A DNA stretch of 13,374 nt from NCBI GenBank assembly GCA_022709925.1, contig JAKLHX010000016.1, positions 1 to 13,374 of the forward strand, given 5' to 3'. Made by a program: the position numbers and the translations under genes. Below are positions 1 through 9,734 of the stretch, one piece after another; within the stretch, counting starts at the first letter, position 1; every line of letters starts with the position of its first letter. This stretch comes from Candidatus Margulisiibacteriota bacterium. GTDB taxonomy: Bacteria > Margulisbacteria > WOR-1 > JAKLHX01. The notes beneath the pieces are model-generated. The model did no database searches and had not been told where the DNA came from. It saw only the letters and a program-made list of their open reading frames with translations.

Positions 1-1
1 G

Positions 2-76
2 GCGATAAAAGAAGATAAAGAGCTTGCCGATGCCGTGAACATGCTCACGGAACAAATAAAAAAAATCGGTGGGTAA
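2..76 (+). CDS. dnaA: DnaA C-terminus (partial, 5' end outside window)
   Basis: An open frame enters from the left edge and ends at TAA 74-76, giving 24 residues that begin AIKEDKELADAVNMLTEQ. The pattern of charged helix, D-x-x-L-x-x-x-V-x-x-L, then a short basic end resembles the very end of the DNA-binding domain IV of the initiator DnaA, where the last helix follows the DnaA signature. Position supports this: dnaN follows, and dnaA-dnaN is the most conserved bacterial gene pair at origins. Only the tail is visible, so the call rests on a short similarity plus context. The signature motif and the AAA+ domain cannot be checked here. Confidence 0.72.
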   Translation, partial: AIKEDKELADAVNMLTEQIKKIGG

Positions 77-135
77 GTTGTTGGGATCGTGTTGGCGGAT
101 TGTTGAAAAGTTTTGAGTGTTGTTAAGGAGTAAGA

Positions 136-155
136 TTATCAACACATTATCCAGA
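136..155 (+). promoter_or_regulatory. Pair of DnaA-box-like 9-mers in tandem
   Basis: TTATCAACA at 136-144 and TTATCCAGA at 147-155 are each one base off TTATNCACA. They lie in the same orientation with starts 11 bp apart, about one helical turn, so both would face the same side of the DNA. Such phasing is common for cooperative DnaA binding. Short AT-rich 9-mers do arise by chance, so this is a candidate only. Confidence 0.42.
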
Positions 156-219
156 AAGTATTAAGGGGTTTTTAGATTTATATGTTTCGCTTTTTTCAGG
201 TGGTTAAACAAAAAAGGAG

Positions 220-228
220 TTATTAACA
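220..228 (+). promoter_or_regulatory. DnaA-box-like 9-mer TTATTAACA
   Basis: This is one mismatch from TTATNCACA, with the same C-to-A change at position 6 as the 136-144 copy. It is followed at once by the weaker AAATCCACA (228-236). It lies 64 bp before the dnaN start, where it could serve origin function or DnaA control of dnaN. Confidence 0.35.
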
Positions 229-292
229 AATCCACATCCACTGATACTGGTACTGTTTCTCTATATACATAAAGAAAGAGAGGAGTAAGAAG

Positions 293-1432
293 ATGGAAAT
301 AAGATGTAACAAAGAAGATCTGTATTCCGGGGTCCAGGCGGTGGAAAGGATTGTAGCCACAAGAAGCACTCTTCCTATAATAGGGAACATCCTTTTTGAA
401 ACGACAAAAGAAGGCTTAAAACTCTCGGCAAATAATCTCGAGATCGGACTGGAAGTGGACATCCCCGCGAACATAAAAGAGAGCGGCTCGGTCCTTATAC
501 CCGCAAAAACACTTGCGGGCATAGTGTCCAAACTACCTTCATCGGAAATAAACATAAAAAAGAACGAAAAAGGCGTAGTAAGGATATCATATAAACAATC
601 AACATCTAATATAAACGGGCTTTCCCCGGATGAATTCCCGGTACTTCCCAAAATAAAAGACACAAAAACACTTTCACTTTCACCAAAAGTATTTTCCGAG
701 ATGGTAAAACAGACCGTTTTTGCGGTTTCCGCCAGCGAAGATAAATATGTCCTCAACGGCATACTTCTCGAAACCGGCAAAGGACACAAAGACGACGATA
801 GCAATATAAGGATGGTAGCAACGGACGGGTTCCGCCTGGCAAAAAGAGGCGAAAAGGTCAACGGGGTGAATTTTGAATCAAGCGTGATAGTCCCGGCCAA
901 GGCGCTTTCCGAGGTGGTAAAGCTTATGCAAGGGGCCGGTGAATCCGGGGAGTTAAAAATAAACATCTCAACAGAACAGATCTCGTTCAAATACGGAAAC
1001 GCCTACCTGGTTTCGAGGCTTATTCAAGGACAATTCCCGGATTATAAACAGGTGATCCCCAAGAACAGCGAAGCAAAAATGACAGTTGATACAGGGGCGT
1101 TCCTGGAATCGGCCGAAAGAGCGGCGGTGATAGCCGGCGGCAGCTCTAACATCGTAAAGATAAAGGTGGACGACGGCAAGGTGCATATAATCGCGAACAC
1201 CCCGGATGTCGGCAGTGTCGACGAAGTTGTAGATGTTGAAGTAACAGGCAAAGCTAAGGACCAAATAGCGTTTAACGTAAGGCTTTTGACCGATGTTCTT
1301 AAGGCGGTTGATTCGGACAAGGTCGTTTTGGAATTTTCCGGTCCGCTTAGTCCGGGCATAATAAGGCCGGACAACGGGTCGAACTATTTGTATATTATAA
1401 TGCCTATAAGAACCACGGAAACAGCGTCCTAA
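293..1432 (+). CDS. dnaN: DNA polymerase III beta subunit (sliding clamp)
   Basis: The protein has 379 residues, close to the usual 365-380. It forms the ring that holds the replicative polymerase on DNA and is a docking platform for repair proteins. Family motifs appear in order: NGLSPDEFPVLP (about 108-119) closing domain 1, ATDGFRLA (176-183) in domain 2, SRLIQGQFPDYKQVIP (241-256) at the start of domain 3, and YIIMPIR (367-373) at the C-terminus, where the ring's peptide-binding pocket is formed. Six residues follow MPIR, whereas most clamps end one or two residues after this motif. The start is supported by AGGAG at 281-285, 7 nt before ATG 293. The gene follows dnaA and its TAA directly touches the next ATG, so it probably heads an operon with dciA and gyrB. 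Confidence 0.97.
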   Translation: MEIRCNKEDLYSGVQAVERIVATRSTLPIIGNILFETTKEGLKLSANNLEIGLEVDIPANIKESGSVLIPAKTLAGIVSKLPSSEINIKKNEKGVVRISYKQSTSNINGLSPDEFPVLPKIKDTKTLSLSPKVFSEMVKQTVFAVSASEDKYVLNGILLETGKGHKDDDSNIRMVATDGFRLAKRGEKVNGVNFESSVIVPAKALSEVVKLMQGAGESGELKINISTEQISFKYGNAYLVSRLIQGQFPDYKQVIPKNSEAKMTVDTGAFLESAERAAVIAGGSSNIVKIKVDDGKVHIIANTPDVGSVDEVVDVEVTGKAKDQIAFNVRLLTDVLKAVDSDKVVLEFSGPLSPGIIRPDNGSNYLYIIMPIRTTETAS

Positions 1433-1729
1433 ATGGAAACATTGAGGAACGTGATCGAAGAATTGGTTGGCAGAAATCCTGCCGTAAAGAAAAAGATCGC
1501 AGTATATGAAGCCGGGAAATTGTGGCCAAAAATAATCGATACGCAGGGGAAAAGCTGGGTAGGGGATGTTTCCGGAGGGGTCTTAAGTGTTTTTACGGAG
1601 AACCCTTCTTACTGTCAGGAACTTGCGTTCGGGAAGAATAAAATAATAAAAGCGCTTAACGACAGGATAGGGGACAAGGCGGTAAAGGATATAAAAGTGA
1701 GGATCGGGACAAAGAGAAAGGAATCATAA
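1433..1729 (+). CDS. dciA: DciA-like helicase loader / DUF721 protein
   Basis: The protein has 98 residues and matches the DUF721 pattern: a helical N-terminus, a conserved Trp after a short helix (W31, in KLWPKIID), then beta-rich GGVLSVFTENPSYCQEL (48-64), a Lys/Asn helix (KNKIIKALNDRIG, 68-80) and a final strand IKVRIG. DciA is the widespread helicase loader that interacts with DnaB in bacteria lacking DnaC or DnaI. This copy has little beyond the core domain. ATG 1433 follows the dnaN stop with no gap and no clear Shine-Dalgarno sequence, so translation is probably coupled. Position between dnaN and gyrB matches many genomes, although recF normally sits here too and is missing. Family assignment is good; the helicase-loading role is inferred from the family. 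Confidence 0.85.
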   Translation: METLRNVIEELVGRNPAVKKKIAVYEAGKLWPKIIDTQGKSWVGDVSGGVLSVFTENPSYCQELAFGKNKIIKALNDRIGDKAVKDIKVRIGTKRKES

Positions 1730-3700
<1,971 letters not shown>

Positions 3701-3733
3701 AACGACCGATGCGCTGAAAGGGGACCTGTAGAG

Positions 3734-6397
3734 TTGGAAGAAGAAGAATATTTGCAGGAGATCAATTTTTCTGAAAAGAAAAAAGAGCCGGACAAAAAAA
3801 TATCAGAAGAATTAATGTCGAAAGTGGACGAAGAAATAGAAAAGAAGGCAGAGAAGAAAAAAACAATGGCAAAAAACAAGCCGGTAAAGAGAACAGAAAA
3901 AAAAGAGGCAAAAAAAACAAAAGCAGACGAGGCGACCAAAGAAGAGGCAAAAGGCGCGGAAACGCCGCCGCCGTCGGACGCAAGACCCACAAAAATAACG
4001 GTTGAAAACGAGATGCGGTCGTCATATATCGACTATGCGATGAGCGTTATCGTCGGCAGGGCCCTTCCGGACGTTCGGGACGGTTTAAAACCGGTCCATA
4101 GAAGGATCCTTTATGCGATGGACGGGCTTGGGCTGGCCCACAACAGACCGCACAAAAAATCCGCCAGGGTTGTCGGTGAAGTCCTCGGCAAATATCATCC
4201 GCACGGAGACTCATCGGTCTATGACGCCATGGTCCGTCTGGCACAGGATTTTTCCATGAGATATATGCTTGTCGACGGACAGGGAAATTACGGGTCTGTT
4301 GACGGCGATTCTGCAGCTGCTATGCGTTATACCGAAGCAAGGCTGGCCAGCATGGCGGAAGACATGCTCGAAGACCTGGATAAAGAGACCGTGGATTTTA
4401 TGCCCAATTTTGACGAGTCTTTGAAAGAGCCTGTTGTCCTGCCTTCCAAATTACCAAACCTCCTGATCAACGGCTCATCCGGGATAGCCGTGGGCATGGC
4501 AACGAACATTCCGCCGCACAACCTTAAAGAAGTCGTTGCCGGCGCCGTAAAGCTTATAGATGATCCGGAAATATCCGTTGAAGAGATCATGAAAGAGGTC
4601 AAGGGGCCGGATTTCCCGACCGGCGGTATAATCTGCGGGACTCAAGGCATAAAAGAAGCCTTCTTAACAGGCAAGGGGAGCCTCACGATAAGGTCTAAAG
4701 TGAGCTTTGAAGAGCTCAAGAGCGGAAAAGAAGCGATAATAGTCAATGAGATACCGTACCAGGTCAACAAAGCCACTCTTGTCGAACAGATCGCCTTCCT
4801 CGTAAAAGAAAAGAAACTGGTCGGCATCACGGACCTGAGGGACGAGTCCGACAGAAGCGGGACCAGGATATATATAGAGCTAAAACGGGACACAAGCCGA
4901 GAAATAATACTCAATCAGCTCTATAAACACACCAACATGCAGGTCTCTTTCGGGATAAATACGGTCGCGCTTGTCGACGGACAGCCGCGCCAGCTCAACC
5001 TGAAAGAAATGCTTTCAGAATACATAAAGCACAGAGAAGTTGTTGTTACCAGAAGGACGCAGTTCGAGCTGAAAAAGGCCGAAGCCGAAGCGCATATATT
5101 GGAGGGCTTGATCATCTGTCTGGACAATCTTGACAAGGTCATAAAACTGATAAGATCCTCCAAGACGGTCGACGAAGCAAGGAACGGCCTTATGGATAAT
5201 TTCAGCCTTTCACAGTTGCAGGCCCAGGCGATATTGGACATGAGGCTCCAAAAACTCACACAACTCGAGAGGACAAAGATACAGGAAGACTACAAGGCGT
5301 TGGTCAAGCTCATCGGCGAACTGAAATCCATTCTGGCAAGCCGCAAGAAAATAATGGGCATAATCAAAAAAGAGTTGGAAGAAATGGCCGAGAAATACGG
5401 GGACGACAGAAGAACGACCATCGGAGAGACCGCCGAGGATATCGACATTGAGAGCCTTATCGCGGATACAGAGATAGTCATATTGATAACACGCGACGGT
5501 TTTATCAAGAGGATGCCTCTTACGACGTTCAGGAGCCAGAACAGGGGAGGGCGTGGCGTCACGGGCATGGAAACGCGCGAGGAGGACCAGCTTAAGAAGC
5601 TCATAACCGCATCGGCAAAGAGCTTTATATTGTTCTTCACGAACCAAGGCAGGGTCTACAAGATCAAAGCCTACGAGATACCGGAAGCAAGCAGGGTAGG
5701 CAAAGGCCAGTCCATCGTTAACTTCCTTCAGCTTGTCGAAGGCGAAGAAGTGACCGCTACCATGAACATAAAGACTTTTGACAACAAATCTTTCCTGGTC
5801 ATGGCGACAAAGAACGGAGTCATAAAAAAGACCCCGCTTGAAGATTTTGCGAACATCAGAAGAACGGGGATAATAGCGATCGGCCTTAAAGATAAAGACG
5901 AACTGCTCTGGGTCAGGGAGACCGACGGATCAAGGGACATAGTTCTTGCGACATACCAGGGCAAAGCCATCAGGTTCAAAGAAAAAGATGTAAGGGACAT
6001 GGGAAGATCGGCTTCTGGAGTAAGAGGGATAAGCCTCTCTAAAGGGGATCATGTGGTATCTATGGGGGTGATAGAAAAAGACGGAAGCCTTTTGACGATA
6101 ACCGAAGGCGGCTTCGGCAAGAGATGTTTGGAAAAGCATTTTAGAACGCAGCACAGGGGCGGCAAGGGCATAAAACTGATAAAGCTCAGAAAAGGCGACG
6201 GAGTTTCAAGGCTGCAGATAGTGAAACAAGGGGACGAGATCCTGATCATCGCGCAAAGCGGCGTCGTCAGCCGTCAAAAGACCGACGCAATATCTTGCCA
6301 GGGCAGGGCAGCGAGCGGAGTAAGAGTGCAAAGGATCGACGAAGGGGACAAGGTCGTCGATGTTGCCCGTGTTGTAAAAGAAGGCGAAGAAGAGTAG
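3734..6397 (+). CDS. gyrA: DNA gyrase subunit A with long charged N-terminal tail
   Basis: This is the 887-residue breakage-reunion subunit. The conserved core begins only near residue 86 ([17 protein letters not shown]). Next come [17 protein letters not shown] (108-124), the quinolone-region [12 protein letters not shown] (155-166) with Ser160 and Asp164 as in sensitive enzymes, and the catalytic tyrosine Y199 in MRYTEARLA. The C-terminal beta-pinwheel carries two GyrA-box-like motifs, QNRGGRG (602-608) and QHRGGKG (806-812), pointing to gyrase rather than ParC. Residues 1-85 are an extension with 21 Lys and 19 Glu in the first 80, acidic first and then Lys/Ala-rich. TTG 3734 is the chosen start, with AAAGGGG about 10 nt upstream. 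In-frame ATGs at residues 28 and 45 have poorer ribosome sites and would still leave a tail of over 40 residues. It lies 33 nt after gyrB. Confidence 0.95.
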   Translation: MEEEEYLQEINFSEKKKEPDKKISEELMSKVDEEIEKKAEKKKTMAKNKPVKRTEKKEAKKTKADEATKEEAKGAETPPPSDARPTKITVENEMRSSYIDYAMSVIVGRALPDVRDGLKPVHRRILYAMDGLGLAHNRPHKKSARVVGEVLGKYHPHGDSSVYDAMVRLAQDFSMRYMLVDGQGNYGSVDGDSAAAMRYTEARLASMAEDMLEDLDKETVDFMPNFDESLKEPVVLPSKLPNLLINGSSGIAVGMATNIPPHNLKEVVAGAVKLIDDPEISVEEIMKEVKGPDFPTGGIICGTQGIKEAFLTGKGSLTIRSKVSFEELKSGKEAIIVNEIPYQVNKATLVEQIAFLVKEKKLVGITDLRDESDRSGTRIYIELKRDTSREIILNQLYKHTNMQVSFGINTVALVDGQPRQLNLKEMLSEYIKHREVVVTRRTQFELKKAEAEAHILEGLIICLDNLDKVIKLIRSSKTVDEARNGLMDNFSLSQLQAQAILDMRLQKLTQLERTKIQEDYKALVKLIGELKSILASRKKIMGIIKKELEEMAEKYGDDRRTTIGETAEDIDIESLIADTEIVILITRDGFIKRMPLTTFRSQNRGGRGVTGMETREEDQLKKLITASAKSFILFFTNQGRVYKIKAYEIPEASRVGKGQSIVNFLQLVEGEEVTATMNIKTFDNKSFLVMATKNGVIKKTPLEDFANIRRTGIIAIGLKDKDELLWVRETDGSRDIVLATYQGKAIRFKEKDVRDMGRSASGVRGISLSKGDHVVSMGVIEKDGSLLTITEGGFGKRCLEKHFRTQHRGGKGIKLIKLRKGDGVSRLQIVKQGDEILIIAQSGVVSRQKTDAISCQGRAASGVRVQRIDEGDKVVDVARVVKEGEEE

Positions 6398-6408
6398 AAT
6401 AACAGGCT

Positions 6409-6924
6409 GTGAGAAAAAAGAAGAGAACATTCAAACGATTTGTCTTTATAGCGGCCGTGCTCGCTATCGCAGGTGCGGCGCTTTTCTTTTTGGTGAGCCC
6501 TGTACAGATATCCTCCGGTCCGGCAAAGATATATCTATTTAAGGGCAGCAAGCTCGTATATGTCGAAAGACAGGTCCCGAACGGAGCGAAAGAACTGTTC
6601 TTTGTGGCAGAAGAGCTACTAAGGGCCCCGTCGGCAACGGAAAAACAGCAGGGGTATTTCTCCCAGATACCGCAACAGACAAAATTAAGGAACGTATATA
6701 AACGCGGCGACACGGTACTGGCCGATTTCTCAAAAGACCTCGAGACTTACGGCGGCGGCACCTCCAAGGTCCAGGGGCTGCTGGCCCAGATAGTATATAC
6801 TTTCACCGACCTTCCCGGGATAAAAAAAGTCCAGATACTTGTAGACGGCGCAACGGAATCAGCCCTCGGCAGCGAAGGATACGTCATAGACAAGCCTCTT
6901 ATAAGAAAAGACGTCAAGTTTTAA
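6409..6924 (+). CDS. GerMN-domain membrane-anchored protein
   Basis: The protein has 171 residues. A basic N-terminus (RKKKRTFKR) precedes one hydrophobic helix at about 11-30, with no lipobox cysteine, so it is probably an anchored protein with an extracytoplasmic domain. The rest follows the GerMN pattern: a strand with a Lys/Val-rich region (IYLFKGSKLVYVERQVP), helix ELLRAPSATEKQQGYFSQIP (69-88), TKLRNV, GDTVLADFSKDL (100-111), a GGG turn (115-117), LLAQIVYTFTDLPGIKKVQILVDG (124-147). GerMN was named from spore germination protein GerM but also occurs widely in non-spore-formers, with roles linked to the cell envelope; the function here is unknown. It starts with GTG 6409, 11 nt after gyrA, with only a weak CAGG ribosome site 2 nt before the start. 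It probably belongs to the gyrA transcript. Confidence 0.8.
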   Translation: MRKKKRTFKRFVFIAAVLAIAGAALFFLVSPVQISSGPAKIYLFKGSKLVYVERQVPNGAKELFFVAEELLRAPSATEKQQGYFSQIPQQTKLRNVYKRGDTVLADFSKDLETYGGGTSKVQGLLAQIVYTFTDLPGIKKVQILVDGATESALGSEGYVIDKPLIRKDVKF

Positions 6925-6936
6925 GGCCTTTTTGAA

Positions 6937-7335
6937 TTGAAAAAAACACTCTTTACTATTGTATCTTGGACCCCTGCCATAGCCTATATGGCGCTTATCT
7001 TTTGGCTCTCTTCTTCTCCGCCGCCGCCTCCGGCAAGAGCGGTGCCGGTCTATTTCGACATAAAGATCATACACATCATTGAATACGGCGTTTTGAATCT
7101 TCTCGTGTTTTTGGCGTTGGACAGGACGGCCGACATCCCGTTTGTCTGGAAGATGATATATTCGGTAGCCATCACAATACTTTATGGTCTTACCGACGAA
7201 CTCCATCAGGTCTTTGTCCCGGGCAGGAGCGGCAAACTTATAGATATTGCGGCTAATTTGATAGGGTGCATTATTGCGCAGACAGGGACTGCCCTGTTCC
7301 GAGTGAAATCCTCGATAGGATCTGTCGATATATAG
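6937..7335 (+). CDS. VanZ-like family membrane protein
   Basis: The protein has 132 residues and about four predicted membrane segments (approximately 6-25, 47-62, 69-86, 103-121). The VanZ signature is clear: HIIEY (46-50) in the second segment, then GLTDELHQVFVPGRSGKLIDIAAN split as TDELHQVF (86-93), PGR (95-97), D103 and N107, followed by G110. VanZ is named from a teicoplanin-resistance accessory protein, but most family members are of unknown function, and the conserved polar residues in the membrane suggest an enzyme-like site. A run of six prolines lies in the first loop (28-33 area). The start is TTG 6937, with a weak AAGG 10 nt upstream, 12 nt after the GerMN gene. The second in-frame Met (residue 18) would remove most of the first membrane segment, so TTG is preferred. 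Confidence 0.82.
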   Translation: MKKTLFTIVSWTPAIAYMALIFWLSSSPPPPPARAVPVYFDIKIIHIIEYGVLNLLVFLALDRTADIPFVWKMIYSVAITILYGLTDELHQVFVPGRSGKLIDIAANLIGCIIAQTGTALFRVKSSIGSVDI

Positions 7336-7356
7336 TTGTAGGGGGATAGAATACAA

Positions 7357-7761
7357 ATGACCGTAAGTTTAGACACAGTAAAAGCAAATAATGCAAAACT
7401 AGTTCACGGAGGCGTTGCTTCCGGCACCGCATCGGTGAATCCGACATTCAGGGACGTTACAAGCGTCAATAATGAACAAAGAAGCGTTGCGGTCGTGAAC
7501 GAAAAGAACAGAGAAGAACAAAGGACTTCAGCTTCCAGGGCCGGTGACGGCGATCCCGCAATAAGCGCATCCAGGACAATAGACGGCAGGCGCGCCGAAA
7601 TACTTTCTTCTCTAGGACTTGATGGTTCCATGGAGAGGATGATGGACGTCAATCAAGAACTTGCCAGGCTTAGCGTCGCGCAGTCTTTGGTCACGAATAT
7701 CGTGGCTTCAAGACAAAGAGACAATGAACTTCTTATCAGAAGACTTATTCTGGACAGCTGA
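7357..7761 (+). CDS. Hypothetical 134-residue protein
   Basis: I do not recognise this protein. It has no signal peptide, membrane segment or cysteine. Residues 1-85 are polar and rich in Ser, Ala, Asn, Arg and Val, and look largely disordered. Residues about 86-132 look strongly helical (ILSSLGLDGSMERMMDVN, then ELARLSVAQSLVTNIVASRQ) with a heptad-like spacing of Leu, Val and Ile, so a coiled coil or helical-bundle partner region is plausible. The start ATG 7357 has AGGGGGA at 7340-7346, 10 nt upstream. It is the last gene of the plus-strand block, 21 nt after the VanZ-like gene. Its TGA stop touches the TGA of nadA on the other strand. Codon use resembles its neighbours, which supports a real gene. 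Confidence 0.62.
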   Translation: MTVSLDTVKANNAKLVHGGVASGTASVNPTFRDVTSVNNEQRSVAVVNEKNREEQRTSASRAGDGDPAISASRTIDGRRAEILSSLGLDGSMERMMDVNQELARLSVAQSLVTNIVASRQRDNELLIRRLILDS

Positions 7762-8667
7762 TCAAGAGGCCTTCAACATCGCATCTATTGACCGATAAGC
7801 CTTTTTAGCTACCGCCTCATCTACAAGGAGCTCGTCTTTTTCGTCCTCGAGCGCCCAAAGGACCTTCTCAAGCGTCGTTAATTTCATGTTAGGGCACAGG
7901 GCATCGTCGTAAGCAGGATAAAATACTTTTTCCGGATATAGATTCTTGAGCTGATGTAGTATGCCTACTTCTGTTGCGACGATGAACTCGGAAGCGTTGG
8001 AAGTGCCGGGGAACTTCACCATGCCGGAAGTGCTGGCAACTTTATCTGCCAGCGCCAAGACCCCGGGAGTGCATTCGGGGTGTGCCATGACCAATGCCTT
8101 AGGATGGGCTTTTTTCTTCTGAGCGACATGCTCCGGAAGTATTTTATTGTGGATATTGCAATATCCGTTCCACAAAACCATTTTTTTATTGAGTTTTTTT
8201 TCGACCCAGCTTCCAAGATACTGGTCCGGAACAAAAACGACATCTTCGTTGCCGAGAGATCGGACTATTTCGACAGCATTACCGGATGTACAGCAGACAT
8301 CGGACAGCGCCTTTATCTGTGCCGTTGAATTTATATAGCAAACTACTTTTGCTCTCGGGTGAGATCTTTTCAGCTCCTCAAGTTGTTTTTCATTTATCAT
8401 GCCTGCCATTGGGCATCCGGCTTTTGGTTCGGGCATCAGGACTTTTTTCTTCGGGTTAAGTATCTTTGCTGTTTCGGCCATAAAATTCACGCCGCAGAAA
8501 ACTATTATTTCCGAATTGGTCTTTGAGGCTTCTATGCTTAGTCCGAGAGAGTCCCCTACAAAATCCGCGACGTCCTGGACTTCCGGCAATTGATAATTAT
8601 GCGCCAATATAACGGCGGACTTTTGTTTTTTCAGGGACAATATTTTTTCTGTCAGCTTGTCCGGCAA
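7762..8667 (-). CDS. nadA: Quinolinate synthase NadA
   Basis: This 301-residue protein is close in length to the compact NadA of Thermotoga. NadA condenses iminoaspartate with dihydroxyacetone phosphate to quinolinate, the second step of de novo NAD synthesis, using an oxygen-sensitive [4Fe-4S] cluster. The three expected cluster cysteines are visible: C85 (KAGCPMAG), C170 (WNGYCNIH) and C258 (DALCPNM). Other motifs are ILAHNYQLPEVQDVADFVGDS, split as LAHNYQLPEV (21-30) and DSLGLS (39-44), AHPECTPGV (195-203) and STSGM (212-216). The start is TTG 8667, set by AGGAGGGG at 8672-8679, about 4 nt before it; this ribosome site lies inside the mnmA coding end, which overlaps nadA by 16 nt. Last gene of the Fe-S operon; nadB and nadC are not in the window. 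Confidence 0.94.
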   Translation of the reverse strand: MPDKLTEKILSLKKQKSAVILAHNYQLPEVQDVADFVGDSLGLSIEASKTNSEIIVFCGVNFMAETAKILNPKKKVLMPEPKAGCPMAGMINEKQLEELKRSHPRAKVVCYINSTAQIKALSDVCCTSGNAVEIVRSLGNEDVVFVPDQYLGSWVEKKLNKKMVLWNGYCNIHNKILPEHVAQKKKAHPKALVMAHPECTPGVLALADKVASTSGMVKFPGTSNASEFIVATEVGILHQLKNLYPEKVFYPAYDDALCPNMKLTTLEKVLWALEDEKDELLVDEAVAKKAYRSIDAMLKAS

Positions 8668-9734
8668 ATTACCCCTCCTCCGAGTACCGTGTCGTTTTTG
8701 TATAATACCACCGATTGTCCGGGTGTGATGGCCTTTACCGGTTTTTTGAATGAGACAGACACTTCGTTATTTTCAAGCGGATGTATCTGCGCTTCGGTCT
8801 CTTCGTTCATGTATCTTATTTTTGCTTTGGCTGTAAAAATATCTTTCGGAGCATCTATAGAGGTCCATCTGAACCCTTCAGCGACCAGAGATCTCCCGAG
8901 CGTCTCGTCCTCTTCCCCGACTATTATTGCATTTTGCGCCGGGTCTATTTTTATGACATAAAACGGCTTCCCGAAAGGGATACCCAGGCCTTTTCTCTGG
9001 CCCACCGTATAGTATATTATCCCTTTGTGCATGCCGAGCCTTGTGCCGTCAGCGCTGTATATAGGTCCCGGTTTTATTGGTTCCGAAGAATTCTCCGAAA
9101 CGAAGGCTCCGTAGTTATTATTCTCTATGAAGCATATCTCCTGGCTGTCTTTTTTGTCCGCCACTGAAAGCCCGAGCTTTTTCGCGAGCAGCCGGGTTTT
9201 TGTCTTTGTCATTTTTCCGAGCGGGAACAGCGTCCTTTTTAATGCTTCTTGAGAAAAATCATATAAAAAATATGATTGGTCCTTATTTTTATCCGAGGAT
9301 TTTCTCAGTTCGTACATCTTTTTCCCTTTGACTATGACGGCATAATGTCCTGTCGCGATAAAGTCCGCGCCCAGCTCATCGGCTTTTTTCAAAAGAAGGT
9401 CGAATTTTATATGCCTGTTGCAGCGCACGCAAGGGTTCGGGGTCCTGCCGTTCTTATACTCTTTTACGAAGTCATCTATGACGAACTTCTTGAACTCTTC
9501 TCTCAGGTTCAGCACGTAATGGGGGATCTTCAGTTTGTCCGCGACCTTTTTTGCGTCATCGACGGCGGATGCAGAGCAGCATCCTCCGAAATCGTCCGCC
9601 TTTTTCGGCCAGATCTCCATGGTGATGCCGATTACATCATACCCGTCTTTTTTTAATATGGCAGCAGATACGGAGCTGTCCACCCCGCCGCTCATTGCCA
9701 TAAGGACTTTTTTATTTCGGCGGGTGTTCTTCAT
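8652..9734 (-). CDS. mnmA: tRNA 2-thiouridylase MnmA
   Basis: The protein has 360 residues. MnmA adenylates and thiolates the wobble uridine 34 of Lys, Glu and Gln tRNAs, with sulfur that starts from IscS. The ATP-pyrophosphatase loop is AMSGGVDSSVSA (13-24). NPCVRCNRHIKF (100-111) holds the catalytic cysteine equivalent (C105) plus an extra C102, making a CxxC pair. The second catalytic cysteine is C201 in SQEICFI. ATGHYA (127-132), DQSYFLY (152-158) and YTVGQRKGLGI (242-252) are family hallmarks. A CxxC plus distal Cys could in principle hold an Fe-S cluster, as reported for related tRNA thiolases, but that is inference. ATG 9734 overlaps the iscU end by 23 nt without a strong ribosome site nearby; the next Met codons (residues 12 and 14) lie too near the P-loop to be preferred. 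Confidence 0.95.
   Translation of the reverse strand: MKNTRRNKKVLMAMSGGVDSSVSAAILKKDGYDVIGITMEIWPKKADDFGGCCSASAVDDAKKVADKLKIPHYVLNLREEFKKFVIDDFVKEYKNGRTPNPCVRCNRHIKFDLLLKKADELGADFIATGHYAVIVKGKKMYELRKSSDKNKDQSYFLYDFSQEALKRTLFPLGKMTKTKTRLLAKKLGLSVADKKDSQEICFIENNNYGAFVSENSSEPIKPGPIYSADGTRLGMHKGIIYYTVGQRKGLGIPFGKPFYVIKIDPAQNAIIVGEEDETLGRSLVAEGFRWTSIDAPKDIFTAKAKIRYMNEETEAQIHPLENNEVSVSFKKPVKAITPGQSVVLYKNDTVLGGGVICRTS

Larger units (their letters stand above)
77..292. other. dnaA-dnaN intergenic region, candidate oriC / dnaN control region
   Basis: This 216-bp AT-rich stretch lies between the dnaA stop and the dnaN start. It holds several 9-mers close to the DnaA box TTATNCACA: TTATCAACA (136-144), TTATCCAGA (147-155) and TTATTAACA (220-228), each one mismatch away. 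Weaker copies are AAATCCACA (228-236) and, on the minus strand, TTTTCAACA (101-109) and TTAACAACA (118-126). No gene, tRNA or clear terminator is seen. A 14-codon reading frame at 182-226 has no support. No convincing -35/-10 pair for dnaN was found. The region may be part of the origin, a DnaA-responsive promoter region, or both; the other flank of dnaA lies outside the window. Confidence 0.5.

Noticed and set aside
182..226. 14-codon frame (MFRFFQVVKQKRSY) before dnaN as a leader peptide
   Set aside because: No ribosome site, no regulatory pattern, and such short frames are expected by chance in AT-rich DNA.
223..990. A 255-codon open frame on the minus strand, antisense to dnaN and reaching into the intergenic region
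   Set aside because: It is Ser/Phe/Leu-rich with no recognisable domain and mirrors dnaN codons; dnaN is certain. Treated as a shadow.
8590..8961. Plus-strand open frames over nadA and mnmA
   Set aside because: They are complementary to two well-supported genes and show no family resemblance.
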